From contig NZ_CP121106.1 of the NCBI RefSeq assembly GCF_029623755.1, positions 372,001-436,000 of the forward strand: a stretch of DNA of 64,000 bases, written 5' to 3'. Below, piece after piece: positions 1 to 8,487 of the stretch (position 1 is the stretch's first letter; every line of letters begins with the position of its first letter). Made by a program: the position numbers and the translations under genes. The notes below the pieces were generated by a model. It was given only the letters and a program-made list of their open reading frames with translations. It did not search any database and was not told the DNA's origin. This DNA comes from Altererythrobacter sp. CAU 1644 (GTDB lineage: Bacteria > Pseudomonadota > Alphaproteobacteria > Sphingomonadales > Sphingomonadaceae).

Positions 1-240
1 TTTTCGAGCCGCGCGGTCGCGATCCTCGATCATTGCGGTGTCTCCTACGAGAGCGTCGATGTCCTGCAGGACATGGAGATCCGTCAGGGCATCAAGGCGT
101 TCTCCGATTGGCCGACCATCCCGCAGCTCTATGTGAAGGGCGAATTCGTCGGCGGCAGCGACATCATGATGGAGATGTTCGAGGCGGGCGAACTTCAGCA
201 GATGCTCGACGAACAGCAGGTCGCCAAAGCGGAAAGCTGA
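1..240 (+). CDS. grxD: Grx4-family monothiol glutaredoxin (3' part only)
   Basis: The frame is open from base 1 and ends in TGA at 238-240, leaving about 79 C-terminal residues. The segments [20 protein letters not shown] and the following acidic tail match the C-terminal half of monothiol glutaredoxins of the GrxD/Grx4 type, which bind a [2Fe-2S] cluster with glutathione and help in iron-sulfur transfer. The TIPQ loop and the GGSD glutathione-binding motif are visible. The CGFS active site lies upstream of the window. A strong hairpin with a T-rich tail follows 22 bases after the stop, so this is the last gene of its transcript. The family call is confident; the start is not visible. Confidence 0.9.
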   Translation, partial: FSSRAVAILDHCGVSYESVDVLQDMEIRQGIKAFSDWPTIPQLYVKGEFVGGSDIMMEMFEAGELQQMLDEQQVAKAES

Positions 241-261
241 CGCGCGCGTCCTCAACTCAAC

Positions 262-302
262 AAAAAAACCGCCCCGGGGGTTACCTTGGGGCGGTTTCTT
301 GT
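262..302 (+). terminator. Rho-independent terminator after grxD
   Basis: A perfect 10-bp stem, AAACCGCCCC at 266-275 with GGGGCGGTTT at 288-297, has a 12-base loop and is followed by a T-rich tail (CTTGTTTC). It sits just after the grxD stop and ahead of an intergenic stretch of about 230 bases in which I see no gene. Confidence 0.85.
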
Positions 303-528
303 TTCGGGGAGGCGGGACCGGGAGACCAGGGTGGTCCCGCCTCATGTCGAAGACCAGTTGGGATGCCTGTAACTTTGCATGGGCCGTGCCAAAAATGGCA
401 AGCCCCGGAAAACTGCGGAGTTTCATGCTTAACAGAAATTTGCCACGCCCCGCCCTGTAAACTTTCCCGACAAGCATCCTCTCGACCGGGCTTGGCTTTC
501 TTACGGGTTCAGGCCAGAACCAGTGGCG

Positions 529-1311
529 ATGAGCAACGCAACCGATAGCCCGCCCGACGCGATCCCCGCCGCAACGGTGATAATCTTTCGCAACGGCGCC
601 GAGGGCAGCCCTCCGGAAATCCTGATGACGATCCGTTCGCGCAACATGGTCTTTGCAGGCGGAATGGCGGTTTTTCCCGGCGGACGCGTCGATCCGGCAG
701 ATTTCGAACTTGCCAAGAATCTCGACACCGGCCTCGAACTGGACGAGGCGGCGCATCAGATTGCCGTCGTGCGAGAGACGCTCGAAGAGACTGCACTTGC
801 AATCGGCTTGGCGGGCAAAGTGACGGCAGGAAAAGCCCACGCGGCGCGCGACCGCCTGCTGGAAACGGGCGCCCTCGCCCCGGTTCTCGACGAATTCGGC
901 TGGTCGCTCGATCTTGGCCAGCTCACGCCCTTCGCGCGGTGGTTTCCCAAGAACGAGCGCATTCCGCGCGTCTACGATACGCGGTTCTACCTCGCCAACC
1001 TCGGCACCGGTGCGGTCGATATCGAGGCGGACCTATCGGAAAACACGCATTTGTTCTGGACCACTGCGCAGGGTGCGCTCGACGCGGCCGAGGCGGGCGA
1101 GATCAAGGTCATCTTTCCGACGCGCCGCAATCTTGAACGGCTGGCACTCTTTTCCAGCTACGATGAAGCCAGGGCCCAGGCCGAGGCGATCCCGGTACGC
1201 ACGATCACGCCCTATATGGCGGAGCTCGAAGGCAAGACCTGGCTAAACATCGGCGAAGACCTTGGCTATCCGGTGACCGGCGAACCGCTTGACAGCGTGA
1301 TGCGGGGGTAG
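529..1311 (+). CDS. NUDIX hydrolase domain protein
   Basis: A protein of about 260 residues. It opens with a beta strand typical of NUDIX folds (AATVIIFRNG), then FPGGRVDPAD and VRETLEETALAIGL, which together form a diverged Nudix box (G-x5-E-x7-RE-x2-EE) at roughly residues 47-90. NUDIX enzymes cleave nucleoside-diphosphate-linked substrates with Mg2+; the long C-terminal half resembles NUDT19-like / acyl-CoA-diphosphatase-type relatives, so the substrate is uncertain. I chose the ATG at 529; an in-frame GTG at 523 is the alternative. No clear Shine-Dalgarno sequence separates them. The gene stands alone, with tRNA-Arg opposite and downstream. Confidence 0.85.
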   Translation: MSNATDSPPDAIPAATVIIFRNGAEGSPPEILMTIRSRNMVFAGGMAVFPGGRVDPADFELAKNLDTGLELDEAAHQIAVVRETLEETALAIGLAGKVTAGKAHAARDRLLETGALAPVLDEFGWSLDLGQLTPFARWFPKNERIPRVYDTRFYLANLGTGAVDIEADLSENTHLFWTTAQGALDAAEAGEIKVIFPTRRNLERLALFSSYDEARAQAEAIPVRTITPYMAELEGKTWLNIGEDLGYPVTGEPLDSVMRG

Positions 1312-1328
1312 ATCGGATGCCAGATGGT

Positions 1329-1405
1329 TGGCGCGCCCGGCAGGACTCGAACCTGCTGCCTCAAGATTAGAAGTCTCGCGCTCTATCCAGATGAGCTACG
1401 GGCGC
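1329..1405 (-). tRNA. tRNA-Arg (anticodon TCT)
   Basis: On the minus strand the seven-base acceptor halves GCGCCCG and CGGGCGC pair perfectly. They are followed by discriminator G and an encoded CCA. The D-arm (GCTC...GAGC), the anticodon stem CGAGA/TCTTG with loop CTTCTAA, and the T-arm GCAGG-TTCGAGT-CCTGC are all present. The anticodon TCT reads AGA (and AGG through wobble), which are rare arginine codons in GC-rich genomes. Total length is 77 nt including CCA. Confidence 0.97.
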
Positions 1406-1465
1406 GCGCCGCTGCCGCATTAGCGCGCTTTTCCGCGCTTTCAAATGCGGATAGGCAGGCAATCG

Positions 1466-2206
1466 ATGGATAACGAACCCTCACCCGTCCGCACGAGCAA
1501 GGCGCCGCAGAGCTTCCGCTATTACGACCTCGTGATGGCGGCATTCGTCGCGATCCTGCTGTTGTCGAACATCATCGGTGCTTCGAAACCGAGCTACATC
1601 AGCCTGCCGGGCGGCGAGACCTGGATCTTCGGCGCCGGGGTGCTGTTCTTCCCGATCAGTTACATTATCGGCGACGTCTTGACCGAGGTCTATGGCTATG
1701 CCCGCGCGCGCCGCGTGATCTGGACCGGCTTTGCTGCGCTTGCATTCATGGCATTCATGGCTTGGGTCGTGGTCAAGCTGCCGCCGGCTGAGGGCTGGCC
1801 GTTCCAGAGCGACTACGAGAACGTCTTCGGCAACAGCTGGCGCATCGTGCTTGCCTCAATGACCGCCTTCTGGGTCGGCGAATTCGCCAATTCGATCGTG
1901 CTCGCCAAGATGAAGGTCTGGACAGAAGGGCGCTTCCTATGGATGCGGACGATCGGTTCGACCGTTGTCGGACAGGGCCTCGACAGCCTGATCTTCTACC
2001 CGCTCGCGTTCTGGGGACTCGCCGGATGGCCGCCCGAAACGCTGATGCAGGTCGTGATCTCGCAATGGATCATCAAGACCGTATGGGAGGCCGTGCTGAC
2101 GCCGGTGACCTATCTGGTGGTGAACCGCCTCAAACGGGCCGAAGGCGTCGACATCTACGACAGCAATACCGATTTCTCGCCCTTCGCGACAAGCGATGCA
2201 CGCTAA
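1466..2206 (+). CDS. Queuosine precursor transporter (YhhQ/VUT family)
   Basis: About 246 residues with roughly six hydrophobic segments. The motifs LLLSNIIGASK, FPISYIIGDVLTEVYGYARAR and the late SQWIIKTVWEAVLTPVTY are characteristic of the YhhQ family (formerly DUF165), inner-membrane carriers that take up preQ0/preQ1 or queuine for queuosine modification of tRNA. The ATG at 1466 is preferred over the in-frame ATG at 1445 because AGGCAGG lies just upstream of it. The gene ends convergently with the aldo/keto reductase gene, sharing 4 bases. It follows a tRNA gene, but no riboswitch is evident in the short leader. Confidence 0.9.
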   Translation: MDNEPSPVRTSKAPQSFRYYDLVMAAFVAILLLSNIIGASKPSYISLPGGETWIFGAGVLFFPISYIIGDVLTEVYGYARARRVIWTGFAALAFMAFMAWVVVKLPPAEGWPFQSDYENVFGNSWRIVLASMTAFWVGEFANSIVLAKMKVWTEGRFLWMRTIGSTVVGQGLDSLIFYPLAFWGLAGWPPETLMQVVISQWIIKTVWEAVLTPVTYLVVNRLKRAEGVDIYDSNTDFSPFATSDAR

Positions 2207-3228
2207 CCCTCGACGACCGATACCTGGTCCATCGGCGGAAGGGGCATGCCCATGCCGGTCGGGAACTTGGCGCGATAGGGGCTTTCCAGCGTCGCCACTT
2301 CCTCTTCGCTGAGCTCGACCTCGGTCGCTGCGACCGCATCGTCGATATGGTGCGGCTTGGTCGCCCCGATGATCGGGGCCGAAACCTGCGGCTTGGTGAA
2401 ATGCCATGCCAGCGCAACGGTCGCGCGGCTTACCCCGCGCGCGTCGGCGATCTCGCCCACCGCCTCGATAATCGCGCGATCGGCGGCATCGTCATCCTTG
2501 TAGAGCGCCTTGCCCACGCCATCGGTCTTGCTGCGCACCGTCTCCTCATCGGGTGCGCGGGTCAGCCGGCCGCGCGCGAGCGGGCTCCAAGGAATTACGC
2601 CCACGCCTTCCTCAGCGCAGAGCGGCAGCATCTCGCGCTCCTCCTCGCGGTAGAGCAGGTTGAGCTGGTTCTGCATCGACACGAAGCGCGTCCAGCCATT
2701 GGCGCGCGCAACTTCCTGCGCCTTGGCGAATTGCCACGCAAACATGGACGATGCGCCGATATGCAACGCCTTGCCCGCTTTCACGATGTCGTGCAGCGCC
2801 TCCATCGTTTCCTCGATCGGCGTCTCGCTATCCCAGCGGTGGATCTGGAACAGGTCGATGTAGTCCATGCCCAGCCGCGCGAGGCTGTCATCCACCGCCT
2901 GCATCAGTGCCTTGCGCGAGTTCCCGCCAGCATTTGGAGCCTGCCGCCATGGGAAGAAGGCCTTGGTCGCTACGACAATCTCGTCGCGCTTCGCCATCTC
3001 GCGCAGCAGCTTGCCGGTGATCTCCTCAGACGTGCCACCGGCATAGACGTTGGCGGTGTCGTAGAAATTGATCCCGCTCTCGAGCGCATGGCGGAAATGC
3101 GGGCGCGATTGTTCCTCGTCGAGCAGCCAGTCGCCGTGCCAGCCCTTGCTGGTGTCGCCATAGCTCATGCAGCCGAGACAGAGGCGCGATACCTTGAGAC
3201 CGGAGTTTCCTAGGCGGGTGAATTTCAT
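2203..3228 (-). CDS. Aldo/keto reductase
   Basis: 341 residues. The N-terminus RLGNSGLKVSRLCLGCMSYG and the catalytic-region pieces FYDTANVYAGGTSEE (Asp and Tyr of the tetrad) and IDLFQIHRWD (His) match the AKR superfamily, NADPH-dependent TIM-barrel reductases of carbonyl compounds. The C-terminal segment PIIGATKPHHIDDA contributes to cofactor binding. It resembles the YajO/Tas/AKR11-type group; the natural substrate cannot be read from sequence. It is the last gene of an apparent three-gene minus-strand operon (acyl-CoA dehydrogenase, SDR, AKR), 17 bases after the SDR gene, suggesting a shared role in oxidising or reducing a fatty or aromatic substrate. Confidence 0.9.
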   Translation of the reverse strand: MKFTRLGNSGLKVSRLCLGCMSYGDTSKGWHGDWLLDEEQSRPHFRHALESGINFYDTANVYAGGTSEEITGKLLREMAKRDEIVVATKAFFPWRQAPNAGGNSRKALMQAVDDSLARLGMDYIDLFQIHRWDSETPIEETMEALHDIVKAGKALHIGASSMFAWQFAKAQEVARANGWTRFVSMQNQLNLLYREEEREMLPLCAEEGVGVIPWSPLARGRLTRAPDEETVRSKTDGVGKALYKDDDAADRAIIEAVGEIADARGVSRATVALAWHFTKPQVSAPIIGATKPHHIDDAVAATEVELSEEEVATLESPYRAKFPTGMGMPLPPMDQVSVVEG

Positions 3229-3245
3229 GCGCTATCCTTATAAAA

Positions 3246-3983
3246 CTAAAGCGATAGACCGCCGTCGACGATCAGCGACTGTCCGGTAATGTAAGCGGCG
3301 AGTGGCGAGGCAAGAAACAGTGCCGCGCCCGCCATGTCCTCCGGCGTGCCCATCCGGCTGAGCGGCACCCGCTCGATCACGCCCGCGCGGCGCTTCTCGT
3401 TCTCGGTCGTCACGCGCGTCATCTTGGTGGCGACGAAGCCCGGAGCGATGCCGTTTACGCGGATGCCGTCACGCGCCCAGGCTTGCGCCAGCGACCCGAC
3501 CAGGCTGGCCGCGCCAGCCTTGCTCGCGCCATAGGCAGGGTTGCCGATCATCGCGTGAAAGGCGCCGGTCGAGCTGACGATGATCAGCGAGCCGTCGCGC
3601 TCGGCCAATCCGGGATGGAAGGCACGCGCGCAATCCATCACCGAGTTGAGATTGACGTCGACCACCAAGTCCCAGCCCGCGCGCTCGAATTCCTGCCGCC
3701 CGTAGCGAACCGCGCCCTGGCAGCAGACGACGATGTCCATCGCGCCGACCCCGCCCGCCAATTGGTCAACCGCGTCTCGGTCGGTCACGTCAAGCTGGTG
3801 ATAGGTGAGCCCGGTGAAGTCGCAATCCTCGTTCTCGAGATAATCCCCTTCGTCATGCCGCGTGCCGGTGACATGCGCTTCCGCTCCGCGCGATCGGAAA
3901 GCCTGGGCAATTCCATTGCCGATCCCGCTCGAGCCGCCGATTACGAGCACGCGCTTGCCGGAAAAATCGAGTGGGTCGCTCAT
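3246..3983 (-). CDS. SDR-family oxidoreductase
   Basis: 245 residues from ATG at 3983, which has GGGAGG about 9 bases upstream; the open frame runs further 5' but that part has no family similarity. Visible motifs of classical short-chain dehydrogenases are the cofactor loop GGSSGIGNG (residues 14-22), the active-site Ser in IIVSSTGAF, the YGASK Tyr-Lys pair, and the late PEDMAGAALFLAS and GQSLIVDGG segments. Family members oxidise hydroxyl groups or reduce ketones with NAD(P)(H). It lies 14 bases after the acyl-CoA dehydrogenase stop and 17 before the AKR gene, so co-transcription is likely. The specific substrate is unknown. Confidence 0.9.
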   Translation of the reverse strand: MSDPLDFSGKRVLVIGGSSGIGNGIAQAFRSRGAEAHVTGTRHDEGDYLENEDCDFTGLTYHQLDVTDRDAVDQLAGGVGAMDIVVCCQGAVRYGRQEFERAGWDLVVDVNLNSVMDCARAFHPGLAERDGSLIIVSSTGAFHAMIGNPAYGASKAGAASLVGSLAQAWARDGIRVNGIAPGFVATKMTRVTTENEKRRAGVIERVPLSRMGTPEDMAGAALFLASPLAAYITGQSLIVDGGLSL

Positions 3984-3997
3984 TCTATCCTGCCTCC

Positions 3998-5140
3998 CTA
4001 GATCGCCCGACTGATCACTTCCTTCATGATCTCGTTGGTGCCGCCGAAAATGCGGGTGACACGCGCATCGCGCCACAGCCGCGCAATCGCATATTCGTTC
4101 ATGTAGCCAGCACCGCCGTGAAGCTGCAGCGCCGCGTCACAGACTTCCCATTGCAGATCGGTGTGCCACAGCTTGGCGGCAGAGGCTTCGTCGGTGGTCA
4201 GTTCTCCATCGAGGTGCCGCTTGATTGCCCAGTCGAGGTGCGCCCAGCCGACCTGGAGCTTGGCCTTGAGATCGGCGAGGGTGAACTTGGTGTTCTGGAA
4301 TTCGAACACCGTCTGGCCGAATGCCTTGCGCTCCTTGGTGAAATTCACCGCCTCGTCGAAGGCGCGCTGCGCCCCGGCCTGGGCGCTGACGGCGATCGAC
4401 AGGCGCTCTTGCGGCAGTTCTTCCATCAGATGGATGAAGCCACGACCTTCACCGCCAAGGATATTGGTCTTGGGAACGCGTACATCGGTGAAGAACAGTT
4501 CGGAGGTATCGGCCGAGTGCTGGCCGATCTTATCGAGATTGCGCCCTCGCTCGAACCCTTCGGTGCCGGCCTCGACCAGCACCAGCGAAGTGCCCTTTGC
4601 GCCCTGGCTCGGGTCGGTCTTGGCCACCACGATCACCACGTCGGCATTCTGGCCGTTGGTGATGTAGGTCTTGGAGCCATTTATCACGAGGTGGTTGCCA
4701 TCCTCGATCGCCGTCGTTCGGATCCCCTGAAGATCCGAACCCGCCCCCGGTTCAGTCATCGCTATTGCGGTGATAATGTCGCCGGAAACCATGCCGGGCA
4801 GGTATTTCTGGCGCTGCTCCTCGGTGCCGAGCCGCTCGAAGTAATTGGCGCAGATATCATTCTGAAGGGTGAAACCGGCGGAGGAGCCGAGGTAGCAGAT
4901 CTCTTCATTGACGATGCAGTTGAAACCAAAATCGAGACCCAGACCGCCGTTCTCCTCTGCCACCGTCGGGCACAGCATGCCTGCCTCGCCCACCGCCTTC
5001 CACGCCTCGCGCGGGACGATACCGTCGGCCTCGTGCTGATCGAGATGCGGCTCGATATGCTCGGCCAAGACCTTGCGCACCGTGTCGCGGAAGGCTTCAT
5101 GATCTTCGTTGTAGGCGAAGCGCCTAGCAGTATCGAGCAT
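3998..5140 (-). CDS. Acyl-CoA dehydrogenase
   Basis: 380 residues, the usual size for the family, starting at the ATG at 5140; upstream in-frame codons lack family similarity. Recognisable parts are the helical N-terminal domain, AMTEPGAGSDLQGIRTTA (FAD-binding beta domain), ITNGQNADVVIVVAKTD, the C-terminal helical LHGGAGYMNEYAIARLWRDA region and the terminal FGGTNEIMKEVI. The Glu of YMNEY is the likely catalytic base. The enzyme catalyses FAD-dependent alpha,beta-dehydrogenation of an acyl-CoA and passes electrons to ETF. It heads the operon with the SDR and AKR genes. Chain-length preference is not deducible. Confidence 0.93.
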   Translation of the reverse strand: MLDTARRFAYNEDHEAFRDTVRKVLAEHIEPHLDQHEADGIVPREAWKAVGEAGMLCPTVAEENGGLGLDFGFNCIVNEEICYLGSSAGFTLQNDICANYFERLGTEEQRQKYLPGMVSGDIITAIAMTEPGAGSDLQGIRTTAIEDGNHLVINGSKTYITNGQNADVVIVVAKTDPSQGAKGTSLVLVEAGTEGFERGRNLDKIGQHSADTSELFFTDVRVPKTNILGGEGRGFIHLMEELPQERLSIAVSAQAGAQRAFDEAVNFTKERKAFGQTVFEFQNTKFTLADLKAKLQVGWAHLDWAIKRHLDGELTTDEASAAKLWHTDLQWEVCDAALQLHGGAGYMNEYAIARLWRDARVTRIFGGTNEIMKEVISRAI

Positions 5141-5254
5141 GGCAATCGGCTTTCGTTGCAAATCGAGATTGATCGCTAGCAGGAATGCCAGCCCACACGG
5201 TTTTGTAAAGGGCGCGTGCTGGCCACCTGCGTATCGCCGCGCTATCGCTGCGCC

Positions 5255-6568
5255 ATGCATGAGACTGCCAACAGCGCGCTTTCCGCTTTCGATCTTGCCG
5301 CCATGCTGGTGGTCGCCGCTGCCCTGTTGGGCTGGTTCAACCATCACTTCCTGAAGCTACCGCATGTGATCGGGCTAACCGTGATGGGCGCGCTTGCGGC
5401 GATCGGGCTGATGCTCGCCAATGCCTTCATTCCGGGCGTGACCCTCGACGACACGGTCGCTCGGCTGCTCGAAACGATGAATTTTACCGACACGCTGCTT
5501 GAGGGGATGCTGAGCTTCCTGCTGTTCGCCGGCGCGCTCCACGTCGACCTTGAGCGACTCCGGCAGAGCTGGTTCCCCGTTCTGCTGTTGTCGACTGTTG
5601 GCGTGATGATCTCGACCGTGCTGATCGGTTTCGCCACCTGGGGCGTCGGCGGCTTGCTTGGCCTATCGATTGCGCCGATCTGGTATTTCGTGTTCGGCGC
5701 GCTGATATCACCCACAGATCCCGTATCCGTGCTCGGCGTGCTCAAGGAAGAAAACGTCCCCGCATCGCTCCAGAGCGCGGTCGCCGGCGAAAGCCTGTTC
5801 AACGACGGCGTCGGCATCGTCGTCTTCACCATCCTGCTCGGCGCGGCGGTGACCGGGGCAGAGTTCTCGATTTCGGAAGGCGCGCGGCTATTCGCGCTCG
5901 AGGCTGGCGGTGGGGTGCTGGTCGGCCTCCTCTTCGGCTGGATCGGTTACCGCGCGCTCGCCAGCATGGACGAGTATGCGCTCGAAGTGCTGATTACTCT
6001 GGCCATCGTCATGGGCGGCTACGCGCTCTGCATGCAGTTCCACATCTCCGGCCCGCTGGCGATGGCAGTAGCGGGACTGCTGATCGGCAACCACGGCGTG
6101 ACTTATGCCATGAGCGACGTGACTCGCGATTACGTGATCAAGTTCTGGGAACTGGTCGACGAACTGCTCAATTCGGTCCTGTTTCTCCTCATCGGGCTCG
6201 AACTGATCGCGCTGGTCCCAGGCGTCCCACACATCATCCTTGGCTTCGCCGCGATCGCGATCACCCTCGCGGCGCGCGCCATCGCGGTTGGTGGAGCGAT
6301 CAAAATCATCCCTGCTGCCCGCCTCGACACCAAGGGCGCCGGACGCGTCTTGTGGTGGGGCGGACTGCGGGGCGGCATCTCGATCGCCCTGGCGCTCTCG
6401 CTCCCGGCAGGCGAGACGCGTGACCTGCTGCTTGCCGCAACCTTTGCCGCCGTGCTGTTCAGCGTTCTGGTCCAGCGCGCCACCTTGGGTAAGCTGATCG
6501 ACAGCATGAAGGCGAGCCACGCTCCTGCAGTCGAGGAGGGCATTCCGGCCAGTTCCGAGACGACCTGA
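5255..6568 (+). CDS. Cation:proton antiporter, CPA1 (NhaP-type)
   Basis: 437 residues with about 12 hydrophobic segments from the ATG at 5255. The motifs SPTDPVSVLGVL and GESLFNDGVGIVVF contain the paired Asp and Asn-Asp residues that bind the exchanged cation and proton in NhaP/NHE-type CPA1 carriers; GGLRGGISIALALSLP is the conserved late helix. The protein would exchange Na+ or K+ for H+ across the inner membrane for pH and salt homeostasis, consistent with a marine-type organism. It is transcribed divergently from the acyl-CoA dehydrogenase operon, with about 114 bases between the starts. Ion specificity is not determined. Confidence 0.9.
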   Translation: MHETANSALSAFDLAAMLVVAAALLGWFNHHFLKLPHVIGLTVMGALAAIGLMLANAFIPGVTLDDTVARLLETMNFTDTLLEGMLSFLLFAGALHVDLERLRQSWFPVLLLSTVGVMISTVLIGFATWGVGGLLGLSIAPIWYFVFGALISPTDPVSVLGVLKEENVPASLQSAVAGESLFNDGVGIVVFTILLGAAVTGAEFSISEGARLFALEAGGGVLVGLLFGWIGYRALASMDEYALEVLITLAIVMGGYALCMQFHISGPLAMAVAGLLIGNHGVTYAMSDVTRDYVIKFWELVDELLNSVLFLLIGLELIALVPGVPHIILGFAAIAITLAARAIAVGGAIKIIPAARLDTKGAGRVLWWGGLRGGISIALALSLPAGETRDLLLAATFAAVLFSVLVQRATLGKLIDSMKASHAPAVEEGIPASSETT

Positions 6569-6698
6569 ACCGCCGCGCTCCGCCGCAATTGCCTTGCGGC
6601 TGCTTTGCGAGTAAAGGCCAAGCCCTCGCCCCGGCCCGCGCGACTCCACCGGTTTCGCCAAGCCGGGGCCATGTGTTTTTCTCGCAGGAAGTCTCTCC

Positions 6699-7505
6699 AT
6701 GTCGCGTCGCCGCCAGATCTACGAAGGCAAGGCCAAGATCCTTTACGAAGGCCCCGAACCGGGCACGATCATCCAGTATTTCAAGGATGATGCGACCGCC
6801 TTCAACGCCGAGAAAAAGGGCACGATCAACGGCAAGGGCGTGATCAACAATCGCATCAGCGAACACGTCTTCACCCGCCTCGCGCATATCGGCATTCCGA
6901 CGCATTTCATCCGCCGCCTCAACATGCGCGAACAGCTGGTGCGCCAGGTCGAAATCATCCCGATCGAGGTCGTGGTGCGCAACGTGGCGGCAGGCTCGAT
7001 CTCGAAGCGCCTCGGCATCGAGGAAGGCGAACCGCTGCCGCACACGCTGATCGAATATTACTACAAGGATGACGCGCTGGGCGATCCGCTGATCGCGGAA
7101 GAACATATCGCCTGTTTCAACTGGGCCGGTCCCGAAGAGATGCAGGATATTGCCAGCATGGCCATCCGCATCAACGACTTCATGTGCGGCATGTTCGCGG
7201 CGATCGATATCCGCCTGATCGATTTCAAGCTCGAGTTCGGGCGCATCTATGACGGCGACTACAGCCGAGTGATCCTGGCCGACGAGATCAGCCCCGATGG
7301 CTGTCGCCTGTGGGACATGAAGACCAACGAGAAGCTCGACAAGGACCGTTTCCGCCGCGACCTCGGCGGCGAGAGCGAAGCCTACCAGGAAGTCGCGCGA
7401 CGTCTCGGCTTGCTGCAGGGCGATGACAACGGTCCGGGCGAGGTGTTCGACCTTTCGGCCCATCGCGGCCGGCTGCGCAGCACGCCCAAGCCTCCCAAGA
7501 AGTAG
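6699..7505 (+). CDS. purC: Phosphoribosylaminoimidazole-succinocarboxamide synthase
   Basis: 268 residues opening with [11 protein letters not shown], the hallmark of SAICAR synthetase, followed by [30 protein letters not shown] and [14 protein letters not shown]. The enzyme joins CAIR and aspartate with ATP in de novo purine synthesis. It begins at an ATG at 6699 preceded by AGGAAG. The C-terminus carries a short extra basic tail (after [11 protein letters not shown]). purS and purQ lie about 6.4 kb downstream on the same strand, separated here by the lipid kinase, M16 peptidase and TonB receptor genes. Confidence 0.97.
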   Translation: MSRRRQIYEGKAKILYEGPEPGTIIQYFKDDATAFNAEKKGTINGKGVINNRISEHVFTRLAHIGIPTHFIRRLNMREQLVRQVEIIPIEVVVRNVAAGSISKRLGIEEGEPLPHTLIEYYYKDDALGDPLIAEEHIACFNWAGPEEMQDIASMAIRINDFMCGMFAAIDIRLIDFKLEFGRIYDGDYSRVILADEISPDGCRLWDMKTNEKLDKDRFRRDLGGESEAYQEVARRLGLLQGDDNGPGEVFDLSAHRGRLRSTPKPPKK

Positions 7506-7508
7506 CTG

Positions 7509-8390
7509 CTAGACGACGTAGCGGATCGTGCGTCCGCTCGGCCCGATTGCAAAGGCGCACTCGGGCATGTGATCGCCGTCGACCTGCACCGGGGTGACGC
7601 AGCGATCGAACGCAACCCTGCGGCAACTGCGGATTTCGGCAAAAGCGAACTTCTCGACCGGCAGGCGGAGCATCGCCGCGATCACGAAACCAAGCATGCC
7701 CAGGCGTGTACAGCGCCGTAGGGTGATCAGCTCGATTGAATCCGCCGCGAGCGCCGCCTTGGGGCTGAGCCTGAACGGCCCGGCATAGAGCGCGCCATGC
7801 GAGACGATGGCAGCCTCCGCCTCGCATTCGAAGCCTGCGCCCTCCGCCATTTCGCCACGGATCGTCATCGGGTTGCGCGGCCATTCGCGCAACTGCCGCA
7901 GCATGGCGACGGCATAGGCGAAGCGCCCGATCCGCTTCTTGAGCGTGCCCGAAACCTGCGCCACAGCGTGGCTATCGGGACCGATGCTGAGACAAGATGC
8001 GATCGGCATCTCACCCAACGTATAGAGCGGCGAATGCACCCACCCCTCCGGTCCGCGCGCCCAGGCGTCGGCGACCTTCTGCGCCAGCTTTTCGGGGTCC
8101 TTGGGATAGTCGAGCTCGCGCGCGACGAGATTGATCGTACCGGAACGCGCGATGCACAGCGGTACATCGATCCCCTGCGCCATCATCGCCTGGATCGTAT
8201 CGCGCAAGGTCCCGTCACCCCCGTGGACGCAGATGAGGTCGGCGCGTCCCGAAAGCTGTGCGCCGTCGGCTTTTGTGCCGAGCTTCTCGACCGAAAATCC
8301 CCGCTGCTCGAATGCCGCTGCCAGTCGCTCCATCCGATCCTTCCGGAAACTCCCCGAGACAGGGTTATAGACGAGGTCGAGCGTCGGCAT
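7509..8390 (-). CDS. Diacylglycerol/sphingosine kinase-like lipid kinase
   Basis: 293 residues. The N-terminus DLVYNPVSGSFRK and the nucleotide-binding HGGDGTLRD (about residues 54-62) are the signatures of the DAGK catalytic domain family, followed by ARSGTINLVAREL. Members phosphorylate lipid hydroxyls with ATP (diacylglycerol, ceramide/sphingoid bases, phosphatidylglycerol). In a sphingolipid-containing sphingomonad a sphingoid or ceramide substrate is possible, but this is inference. It is convergent with purC, 3 bases apart. The start ATG at 8390 is supported by similarity beginning immediately (MPTLDLVYNP). Confidence 0.85.
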   Translation of the reverse strand: MPTLDLVYNPVSGSFRKDRMERLAAAFEQRGFSVEKLGTKADGAQLSGRADLICVHGGDGTLRDTIQAMMAQGIDVPLCIARSGTINLVARELDYPKDPEKLAQKVADAWARGPEGWVHSPLYTLGEMPIASCLSIGPDSHAVAQVSGTLKKRIGRFAYAVAMLRQLREWPRNPMTIRGEMAEGAGFECEAEAAIVSHGALYAGPFRLSPKAALAADSIELITLRRCTRLGMLGFVIAAMLRLPVEKFAFAEIRSCRRVAFDRCVTPVQVDGDHMPECAFAIGPSGRTIRYVV

Positions 8391-8487
8391 TGGAATTGCT
8401 TAGCGGCGCGCAGGTTGAAGAACCATAAGCGCCGCAAGGGAAAACCACATTCATCTGATTGTCACGCCCCGCGCCATAGGGCAGCAC

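Noticed and set aside
33-548. 171-codon frame over the glutaredoxin end and terminator
   Set aside because: It crosses a strong terminator and overlaps the true glutaredoxin frame.
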